A DNA stretch of 10,631 nucleotides from Patescibacteria group bacterium. GTDB taxonomy: Bacteria > Patescibacteriota > Minisyncoccia > JAHISW01 > Tagabacteraceae. Each line of letters begins with the position of its first letter. Within the stretch, counting starts at the first letter, position 1. The notes below the pieces were generated by a model. The model had not been told where the DNA came from. It was given only the letters and a program-made list of their open reading frames with translations, and did not search any database. A program made the position numbers and the translations under genes. Positions 1-4,548 of the stretch are shown in pieces. The stretch spans positions 1 through 10,631 of the forward strand of contig JAHISW010000022.1 in NCBI GenBank assembly GCA_018817995.1, given 5' to 3'.

Positions 1-96
1 GGGTGGTGGAAACTCGGGGCCAGAATGCTTTTTTTGGGAGCGCTCTCCGCTTCAGTGGGCTATGTTATTGGTCAAGTAGCTAATAATTTTAGATAG
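1..96 (+). CDS. C-terminal fragment of a membrane protein, possibly VIT1/CCC1 family
   Basis: Frame 1 is open from the window edge to a TAG at 94-96 and gives 31 residues, beginning GWWKLGARMLFLGALSAS and ending GQVANNFR. The stretch is one hydrophobic, glycine/alanine-rich helix (about residues 9-27) followed by a short polar tail. That fits the last transmembrane helix of a polytopic protein. The pattern 'R-M-L-x-x-G-A-L-x-A-x-V-G-Y-x-I-G' resembles the end of VIT1/CCC1-type iron/manganese transporters, but that is recognition from memory on a very short fragment. The rest of the gene lies outside the window. No terminator is visible between it and the next promoter. Confidence 0.5.
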   Translation, partial: GWWKLGARMLFLGALSASVGYVIGQVANNFR

Positions 97-131
97 AAAA
101 CACAAAATTTATAGTGAGCCTTGTCGAACCA

Positions 132-160
132 TTGACACGATATATTTATCGTGCTAATAT
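132..160 (+). promoter_or_regulatory. Promoter of the PxxKW protein gene
   Basis: There is a consensus -35 TTGACA at 132-137, a 17-base spacer, and a -10 TAATAT at 155-160 preceded by TGC (152-154), which makes an extended -10. The start of transcription would be near 167, leaving a leader of about 45 bases. Confidence 0.75.
136..153. promoter_or_regulatory. Candidate operator palindrome inside the promoter
   Basis: A perfect 7-base inverted repeat, CACGATA-tatt-TATCGTG, fills the spacer between the -35 and -10 and overlaps both edges. Its size and position suit a small dimeric regulator, although it could be chance in AT-rich DNA. No regulator gene is visible nearby. Confidence 0.4.
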
Positions 161-196
161 CATATCAGTATTTTGAAATAAACTATTTTTGAAAGG

Positions 197-203
197 AAGG
201 AGG
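197..203 (+). promoter_or_regulatory. Strong Shine-Dalgarno sequence (AAGGAGG)
   Basis: AAGGAGG lies nine bases upstream of the ATG at 213 and fixes that start. It is the best ribosome binding site in the window. Confidence 0.85.
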
Positions 204-212
204 ACCTAAAAA

Positions 213-488
213 ATGGAATGCAAAACTGTGAAGGAAGGCAATTCGTGCCATTTTATGACAAAAGCCGGTTGCGGATGTCCTGGTGGAAGCTGCAAACCCA
301 TTGTGGATGAGTGCAAGGGGTGCAGAAAGCCAAGGAAATTTGATGGTCAGCTTTACTGCAGTGTTTATGCTGATCCTGCGGTAAAATGGGGACCGGGCAA
401 TTGTCCTGTCGCCACGCACATAGTGAAAAAAGAAGAAAAGAAAGTAAAAATGGTTAACCCTATAAAGCAGGCCAAGAGGAGGGGTTAG
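213..488 (+). CDS. PxxKW family cysteine-rich protein
   Basis: This 91-residue protein has nine cysteines (C3, C12, C20, C22, C27, C34, C37, C49, C64) and the signature PAVKW at residues 55-59, followed by GNCPVATH. The spacing matches the family named 'PxxKW family cysteine-rich protein', known mainly from anaerobic bacteria; its function has not been established as far as I know. The cysteines suggest bound metal or an iron-sulfur cluster, which is inference. The last 20 residues form a lysine/arginine-rich tail. The start is set by a strong Shine-Dalgarno sequence, AAGGAGG at 197-203, nine bases before the ATG. This contrasts with most neighbours, which lack one. The gene has its own promoter and terminator, so it is monocistronic. 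The unusual family and the strong Shine-Dalgarno sequence would fit horizontal transfer, but this is not proven. Confidence 0.85.
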   Translation: MECKTVKEGNSCHFMTKAGCGCPGGSCKPIVDECKGCRKPRKFDGQLYCSVYADPAVKWGPGNCPVATHIVKKEEKKVKMVNPIKQAKRRG

Positions 489-498
489 GCCAGAAAAT

Positions 499-537
499 AA
501 AAAGGCGGTGTCGAAACAGACCCGCCTTTTTTTGTTT
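499..537 (+). terminator. Rho-independent terminator after the PxxKW gene
   Basis: AAAAAGGCGG (499-508) pairs with CCGCCTTTTT (522-531), and an inner GTC/GAC pairing (510-512 with 519-521) closes a GAAACA loop. A T-rich run follows. The terminator begins 10 bases after the stop codon. Confidence 0.85.
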
Positions 538-560
538 TGCCAATACTATTGCTTTATAAT
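532..560 (+). promoter_or_regulatory. Probable promoter of the zinc-ribbon RGG protein
   Basis: A perfect TATAAT at 555-560 is preceded, with a 17-base spacer, by TTGTTT at 532-537, a weak -35 that overlaps the T-tract of the preceding terminator. Transcription would start near 567, giving a leader of about 50 bases. Confidence 0.55.
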
Positions 561-615
561 TAGAAGCGTGTTAAAGTTAGGCACAATAAGATTAGTTTTA
601 ATTAGAGTATGAAGT

Positions 616-1173
616 ATGGGAAATTTTAAAAGAGACGATAGAAAATTTAGTGGTGGGAGATCGTTTGGTGGCGGGAAAAGATTTGGAGGCAGAGACGGTG
701 ACAAGCCTGCCATGCACAAAGCTACTTGTAGTGAATGTGGTGTTGGTTGCGAGATTCCTTTTAGACCAACAGGAGAGCGTCCGGTGTTTTGCAGTAACTG
801 TTTTAAAAATCAAGGCAATAGCAGTGATAGGGGTGGTGATAGGGGTGGCAGAAGACCTAGTTTTGGAGATAGGCAAAGATATGATGTCGTTTGCGCCAAA
901 TGTGGAAAGGGTTGCCAAGTACCGTTTAGACCGACGGCCAGTAAACCTGTTTTTTGCGATGATTGTTTTAAGCAGGGCAGAAGCGGAAGTGTGGGTGGAA
1001 GTAAAGATTCCGGAGAAATCATGGAACAAATTAATCTGTTAAACTCAAAAATTGACGGGTTGATAAAAATATTAACTCCTAGTGCCAAAACTTCAATAGA
1101 AAAAACAAAGAAACTGAAAGTTAAAAAAGTAAAAGTTACCACAAAAAAAGTTTCATCCAAAAAGAAAAAATAA
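616..1173 (+). CDS. Double CxxC-x17-CxxC zinc-ribbon protein with RGG-like and lysine-rich tails
   Basis: This 185-residue protein has two copies of a CxxC-x17-CxxC module. The first is C38/C41 with C59/C62, the second C93/C96 with C114/C117. Both have the form C..CG.GC..PFRPT...PVFC..CF, including a fifth cysteine (C45, C100). The module corresponds to the 'CxxC-x17-CxxC domain' common in CPR genomes; its role is not known. Glycine/arginine-rich segments lie at about residues 12-28 and 67-86. A short amphipathic helix spans about 134-153, and the last 25 residues are mostly lysine. RGG-like stretches together with zinc ribbons and a polylysine tail suggest binding to RNA or ribosomes, which is inference. 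The ATG at 616 has no clear Shine-Dalgarno sequence. An upstream ATG at 609 runs straight into a stop codon. No convincing terminator follows. Confidence 0.85.
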   Translation: MGNFKRDDRKFSGGRSFGGGKRFGGRDGDKPAMHKATCSECGVGCEIPFRPTGERPVFCSNCFKNQGNSSDRGGDRGGRRPSFGDRQRYDVVCAKCGKGCQVPFRPTASKPVFCDDCFKQGRSGSVGGSKDSGEIMEQINLLNSKIDGLIKILTPSAKTSIEKTKKLKVKKVKVTTKKVSSKKKK

Positions 1174-1216
1174 ATTTAAAGAAAAGAACCCCCCTCTCGC
1201 TATTTAATCGTATTTG

Positions 1217-1225
1217 TGATACAAT
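1217..1225 (+). promoter_or_regulatory. Extended -10 promoter giving a leaderless transcript
   Basis: TGA-TACAAT is an extended -10 element ending at 1225, with no good -35. The expected start site, about seven bases further on, coincides with the ATG at 1233, so the mRNA would begin at or within a base of the start codon. Confidence 0.5.
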
Positions 1226-1232
1226 ACGGTTA

Positions 1233-1631
1233 ATGAAGAAAGCAAAAATAGGTTTAGATGAAAAGTTCCAAAAAATCTTAAAAACTCCAGCGAGTTTTGC
1301 TTTTTTTGTGGCAATTCACGATTTTATTAAACACATAGAATCAAACCGATGTCTTTCTGATGATCTTTCGTCTTGTATAAAAAAAACTACCAATCAAGAG
1401 TTAAGGATTTCCGGCAAATATGATCATTTAAAAAGGATTTATCAAGGGTTGGAAGATACCAAGGCAAAGCCAGATGTTGATTTGGGGCACGAAAGATATA
1501 TGGCGCTTATAGAGTTGAATAAAATTAGAAATAAAGACGTTTCTGAAAATAATTCGTTTTGGAAAAAGCGAGAATTATTCAGAAAATTAACGGGCGAGAT
1601 TTACGAAATATTGTGCCCGAATCTGGCGTAA
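1233..1631 (+). CDS. Small helical protein of unknown function
   Basis: I do not recognise a functional family. The 132 residues are predicted from composition to be mostly alpha-helical, charged and soluble, with no signal peptide or membrane segment. The N-terminal part contains a hydrophobic patch, ASFAFFVAIHDFIKHIE (about residues 20-36), that could be a packing helix. The rest is rich in lysine, glutamate and aspartate. It resembles short uncharacterised proteins seen in CPR genomes, but I cannot name one. It is the first gene of a two-gene unit: its TAA at 1629-1631 is six bases before the GTG of the next gene. The start at 1233 has no Shine-Dalgarno sequence and is probably leaderless. 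Confidence 0.75.
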   Translation: MKKAKIGLDEKFQKILKTPASFAFFVAIHDFIKHIESNRCLSDDLSSCIKKTTNQELRISGKYDHLKRIYQGLEDTKAKPDVDLGHERYMALIELNKIRNKDVSENNSFWKKRELFRKLTGEIYEILCPNLA

Positions 1632-1637
1632 ATAAAA

Positions 1638-2327
1638 GTGAGCGATTTTTATATAAAGAAAATTGGGAAGAGGGGGAAGATAGATATCTGGTTGGTTGAC
1701 GGCTTTAAAATCAGGCGTGATGTGGATGGGCAATTTTCTAATTTTGGCCAGCATTTTCGTTTTTCATTTATTCCGCAAAATGAATTTTGGCTCGACAAAG
1801 AGTCTGTTCCCAATGAACGTCATTTTTTTGTAGACCATCTTTTAGTTGAGTGGAAAATGATGAATGATGGTGTTTCTTATAATGAAGCAGTTGAGGTGGC
1901 AGACAACAAAGAACGAGTGGAAAGAATGATGTCTGGTGATTTTAAAAAAATTGTCGCAAAAGACGGTTCGATAGACACAAGCAAAGCTCGCAAACATCTC
2001 TTGGGGAAAACAAAAGAAGGTGTTTTTGTTTGGCTGGTTGATGGGCGCGCGGTGAGAAGTGTTTTTGATATTGATTTTGCAGAAGGGGGTCACGACCTTG
2101 TTTATAATTATGTTCCCCAAAACGAAATTTGGATAGACGATGACGTCAGCGCCAAAGAAAGACTCTATGTGATTTTACATGAACTTTGCGAGCGGTCGTG
2201 GATAGGCAAGGGACTCAATTATAGCCAGGCTCATTATGAAAAAGCCAGTCCCCTTGAGTGGGAAGTTCGCCATAATCCCGAAAAATTGGAAGAAAGTTTA
2301 ATGATTCTTGGTTATTGCCCCGAGTGA
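1638..2327 (+). CDS. Tandem-duplicated domain protein with an HELCE motif in the second copy
   Basis: This 229-residue protein starts with GTG, six bases after the previous gene, and lacks a Shine-Dalgarno sequence. It contains two copies of one domain offset by exactly 114 residues. W18-LVDG matches W132-LVDG, PQNEFWLD (46-53) matches PQNEIWID (160-167), and ER at 60-61 matches ER at 174-175. In copy 2 there is VILHELCER (178-186), followed by Y195-SQAH199 and E207. This suggests a possible metal site built from H181, E182, E185 and H199. In copy 1 the equivalent of E182 is L68 and the equivalent of H199 is V85, so that copy has probably lost the site. The motif is not a classical HExxH. A metallopeptidase-like or phage-derived fold is possible, but function is unassigned. 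Confidence 0.8.
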   Translation: MSDFYIKKIGKRGKIDIWLVDGFKIRRDVDGQFSNFGQHFRFSFIPQNEFWLDKESVPNERHFFVDHLLVEWKMMNDGVSYNEAVEVADNKERVERMMSGDFKKIVAKDGSIDTSKARKHLLGKTKEGVFVWLVDGRAVRSVFDIDFAEGGHDLVYNYVPQNEIWIDDDVSAKERLYVILHELCERSWIGKGLNYSQAHYEKASPLEWEVRHNPEKLEESLMILGYCPE

Positions 2328-2343
2328 TTTTTTGGGGTTTTTT
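2318..2343 (+). terminator. Terminator overlapping the stop codon
   Basis: CCCCGA at 2318-2323 pairs with TTGGGG at 2332-2337 (one G-T pair), with an 8-base loop that contains the stop codon at 2325-2327. Six T follow at 2338-2343. The stem is short, so efficiency is uncertain. Confidence 0.65.
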
Positions 2344-2370
2344 GATTTTCACTTCCAATTAAGATAGACT
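2342..2370 (+). promoter_or_regulatory. Possible dnaG promoter
   Basis: TTGATT at 2342-2347 and TAGACT at 2365-2370 are separated by 17 bases. The predicted start near 2377 is only about three bases before the dnaG ATG, so the transcript would be almost leaderless. Both hexamers are imperfect. Confidence 0.4.
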
Positions 2371-2379
2371 GAAAGCAAG

Positions 2380-4083
2380 ATGTCATCCAATGTTGAGCAA
2401 ATAAAACAGAGATTGACGATAGTTGATGTTGTTGGCTCGTATATAAAACTACAAAAAGCGGGGGCTAATTATAAGGCCTGTTGTCCTTTTCATTCAGAAA
2501 AATCACCTTCTTTTTATGTTTCTCCAGCAAGAGAAATGTGGCATTGTTTTGGTTGCAACTTAGGTGGCGATATTTTTGAATTTGTTAAACAGATAGAGGG
2601 GGTGGAATTTCCGGAGGCTTTGAAAACTCTGGCTGACCGCGCCGGTGTAACTCTTGTTTTTCAAAATCCGGAAGTCAGAAGCGAGAAAACGACTCTTCTA
2701 GACTTGATGAACGACGCCGTCTTTTTTTACCAGAAGCAGCTTACGGAAAAAGAGGAAGTATTAAACTATCTTCGTAAGAGGGGACTGAAAAATGAAACAT
2801 TAAAAAATTTTAACATCGGTTTTGCCCTCGGAGAAGAAAGTGGCTGGCGACATCTTTTTACTTTTCTAAAAAATAAGGGATATTCTATTGACCAAATGGA
2901 AAAGGCAGGGCTTGTTATAAAAAAAGACACAGAAAGTTACTACGACAGATTTCGAGGTAGAATAATGTTTCCTCTTAAGGATGTTTCAGGCAGAATAGTC
3001 GGTTTTTCCGGACGTGTATTTGGAGAAGAGAAAGAGGGTGTCGGTAAGTACATAAACACTCCGCAGACCGTTCTTTATGATAAATCAAAAATACTTTACG
3101 GGTTTGATAGAGCTAAAATGGAAATAAGAAAAAAAGACGCATGCATTTTAGTTGAAGGACAAATGGATGTAATAATGGCGCACCAAGCCGAAGGTGCCAG
3201 AGGCGCGAGAGAAGGTGGAGTGTCAAATACTGTTGCGGTTTCTGGGACGGCTCTTACATCAAGTCATTTGGAAATAATTAAACGCCTAACAAACAATCTG
3301 ATAATGGCTTTTGATAGCGACGAAGCGGGACTCGCCGCTGCCAAAAGAAGTATAGACATTGCTTTGCGAAGCGGGTTTGAAGTTCGCGCCGTGGCGCTTC
3401 CCCAAGGAAAAGACCCAGCCGATGTTATTTTGGTAAATCCGGAAGAATGGAAAAAAGCGATAAACGAATCACTGCATATAATTGAATTTTATCTAAATAT
3501 TTTAGAGGAAAAGTGTGGAGCAAATTCGCGTGAATTTAAATTAAGTGTTGAAAAATCGGTTCTACCTTACGTCCTGCTTATACAGAGTGGAGTGGATAGA
3601 AGCCATTGGGTGTCTTATATAGCGAAAAAATTAAATGTAAAAGAGGAGACTATTTTAGAAGAAATGAAGAAAATTCACATAGATTCTAAACAAAAAAGCT
3701 CAGGAGTAGGGGAGATAAAAATAGAAAAAAAAGAAACAAAAACTAGACAAAATCTTATAAAAGAAAAACTGGCTGGTATTATGTTGTGGAAAAAAGACAA
3801 AAGAATAGTTCCATCTTTTGCGCGAGATAAAATAAAAAGTTTCTTGGAAAACATGAAAAGTTCAGAAAAGGGCAAGTTGGCGTTGGAAGCGGAGCTTTAC
3901 TATGGGGATATGAAAGAAATTGAAAAAGAGATTCAAACTCTCGCAGAAGATTTAAAAAGTGAAGATACGAAGCATCAATTAGAAAAAATTGCGAACGAAA
4001 TGGGGGCGCTTGAAGAAAAAGGGGACGCGATTGCCTTAGAAGAAAAACTAATAGAATTTCAAAAACTCTCAAAAGAATTGTAG
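2380..4083 (+). CDS. dnaG: DNA primase DnaG
   Basis: DnaG makes the short RNA primers for chromosome replication, working with the replicative helicase. The 567-residue length is normal for the family. The N-terminal CHC2 zinc-binding domain is complete: C35-P-F-H38 and C56-F-G-C59, within the usual context 'CPFH.EK.PSF.V' and 'WHCFGC..GGD'. The catalytic core contains 'GRIMFPL.D..GRIVGFSGR' and the Toprim motifs: E259 in LVEGQMD, and D312 and D314 in AFDSDEAG. After about residue 430 the sequence becomes lysine/glutamate-rich and divergent, as expected for the helicase-binding domain. A short extra glycine/arginine segment (about residues 272-281) sits in the Toprim fold before TVAVSGTALT. 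The ATG start matches the usual N-terminus, and no Shine-Dalgarno sequence is visible. The gene is convergent with rnpB. Confidence 0.97.
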   Translation: MSSNVEQIKQRLTIVDVVGSYIKLQKAGANYKACCPFHSEKSPSFYVSPAREMWHCFGCNLGGDIFEFVKQIEGVEFPEALKTLADRAGVTLVFQNPEVRSEKTTLLDLMNDAVFFYQKQLTEKEEVLNYLRKRGLKNETLKNFNIGFALGEESGWRHLFTFLKNKGYSIDQMEKAGLVIKKDTESYYDRFRGRIMFPLKDVSGRIVGFSGRVFGEEKEGVGKYINTPQTVLYDKSKILYGFDRAKMEIRKKDACILVEGQMDVIMAHQAEGARGAREGGVSNTVAVSGTALTSSHLEIIKRLTNNLIMAFDSDEAGLAAAKRSIDIALRSGFEVRAVALPQGKDPADVILVNPEEWKKAINESLHIIEFYLNILEEKCGANSREFKLSVEKSVLPYVLLIQSGVDRSHWVSYIAKKLNVKEETILEEMKKIHIDSKQKSSGVGEIKIEKKETKTRQNLIKEKLAGIMLWKKDKRIVPSFARDKIKSFLENMKSSEKGKLALEAELYYGDMKEIEKEIQTLAEDLKSEDTKHQLEKIANEMGALEEKGDAIALEEKLIEFQKLSKEL

Positions 4084-4090
4084 GGGGTGT

Positions 4091-4125
4091 AAAAAACGAA
4101 ACCCCCGCCCATTTCTGGGCGGGGG
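4091..4125 (-). terminator. rnpB terminator, possibly shared with dnaG
   Basis: A perfect 9-bp GC-rich stem, CCCCCGCCC (4102-4110) with GGGCGGGGG (4117-4125), has a six-base loop. On the minus strand it is followed by TTCGTTTTTT. On the plus strand only a weaker T-rich stretch follows, so termination of dnaG here is less certain. Confidence 0.85.
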
Positions 4126-4155
4126 GTGTTTTGTGTCTATAAGCCGAATTCTGTA

Positions 4156-4170
4156 CCCCGCTAAGCGGGG
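4156..4170. repeat. CCCGC-TTA-GCGGG hairpin, copy A, in rnpB
   Basis: A perfect inverted repeat, CCCC-GC-TAA-GC-GGGG on the plus strand, sits in a variable loop near the 3' end of RNase P RNA, between the AGATAAATGAC and ACAGAATTCGG conserved blocks. Its 13-base core is identical to copy B. Confidence 0.8.
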
Positions 4171-4220
4171 CGGTAGTCATTTATCTGCCTCGCCAGTTAC
4201 CTGGCGGGTCAAGCGGCACT

Positions 4221-4235
4221 TCCCGCTAAGCGGGA
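4221..4235. repeat. CCCGC-TTA-GCGGG hairpin, copy B, in rnpB
   Basis: The inverted repeat TCCCGC-TAA-GCGGGA occupies the place where P15-P17 is found in E. coli, between the GCAAGGCC and GCTTGA conserved blocks. It shares its 13-base core with copy A. Confidence 0.8.
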
Positions 4236-4438
4236 CACGGCCTTGCACTTGGGTAAGGATTTAGCACGTTTCAGCCGGACTTAACCGGGTCGTTTCTGTT
4301 CGCACCTCTCGTGTTGCCACGGCAGGCGGTTAGCCTGTACCCTTCTGCATTTTATAAAAAAGCAAGTGTTCGGACTTTCCTCTGCCAAAATTGTTTGAAC
4401 AAAATTGGGAGCGACTACCCAACACAAAACTGTTTACA

Positions 4439-4467
4439 AGTATAATATAGATTTTGCGCTATGTCCA
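4439..4467 (-). promoter_or_regulatory. rnpB promoter
   Basis: On the minus strand, TGGACA (4467-4462), a 17-base spacer and TATACT (4444-4439) precede position 4431 by seven bases. That places the transcription start exactly at the predicted 5' end of RNase P RNA. The agreement of two independent lines makes this one of the best-supported promoters in the window. Confidence 0.85.
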
Positions 4468-4483
4468 TAGTGGATATTTTTTT

Positions 4484-4513
4484 TTGACCTTTTTAATACT
4501 GCCATGCTATAAT
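4484..4513 (+). promoter_or_regulatory. Promoter of the envelope operon (ligase-like gene and murJ)
   Basis: TTGACC at 4484-4489, an 18-base spacer and a perfect TATAAT at 4508-4513, with TGC just before it (extended -10). Transcription would start near 4520, leaving a leader of about 29 bases made largely of ATT triplets (4514-4534). Confidence 0.8.
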
Positions 4514-4534
4514 ATTATTATTATTGTTATTATT
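4514..4534 (+). repeat. ATT triplet tract in the 5' leader
   Basis: Seven triplets, four ATT, one GTT and two ATT, lie between the -10 element and the start codon of the ligase-like gene. A tract of this size could vary in length by slippage, but the GTT interruption lowers that chance. Confidence 0.7.
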
Positions 4535-4548
4535 ATACTTATAAGAAT

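Larger units (their letters stand above)
4128..4431 (-). ncRNA. rnpB: RNase P RNA, bacterial class A
   Basis: This is the catalytic RNA that trims the 5' ends of tRNA precursors. On the minus strand it contains the hallmark GAGGAAAGTCCGAACAC, then GGTACAGGCTAACCGCCTG, GCGAACAGAAACG, GTGCAAGGCC, GCTTGA, AGATAAATGAC, and ACAGAATTCGGCTTATAG near the 3' end. The ends are defined by helix P1: GTTTTGTGT (4128-4136) is exactly complementary to ACACAAAAC (4422-4430). A hairpin at 4191-4206 with a GTAA tetraloop corresponds to P18. At about 300 bases the RNA is shorter than that of E. coli (377); the P13/P14 region is missing and P15-P17 is reduced to one small hairpin. The same CCCGCTTAGCGGG stem-loop occurs twice. 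It is transcribed from its own promoter, divergent from the envelope operon. Confidence 0.95.

Noticed and set aside
598..1160. Overlapping minus-strand and alternative plus-strand open frames across the zinc-ribbon gene
   Set aside because: They are shadows of the real gene, whose cysteine motifs are unmistakable; the alternatives have no domain features or start signals.
1174..1216. Terminator after the zinc-ribbon gene
   Set aside because: The run of C and T at 1188-1199 forms no stem, and the CGTAT/ATACG inverted repeat at 1209-1228 overlaps the next promoter and lacks a T-tract.
2054..3100. Classical zinc protease (HExxH) call for the duplicated-domain protein
   Set aside because: The motif is HELCE, lacking the second histidine at the expected position, so only a tentative metal site is proposed.
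3779..4180. Minus-strand frame of 133 codons overlapping the dnaG end and rnpB
   Set aside because: It runs through the rnpB terminator and the 3' end of RNase P RNA and opposite dnaG, with no start signal.
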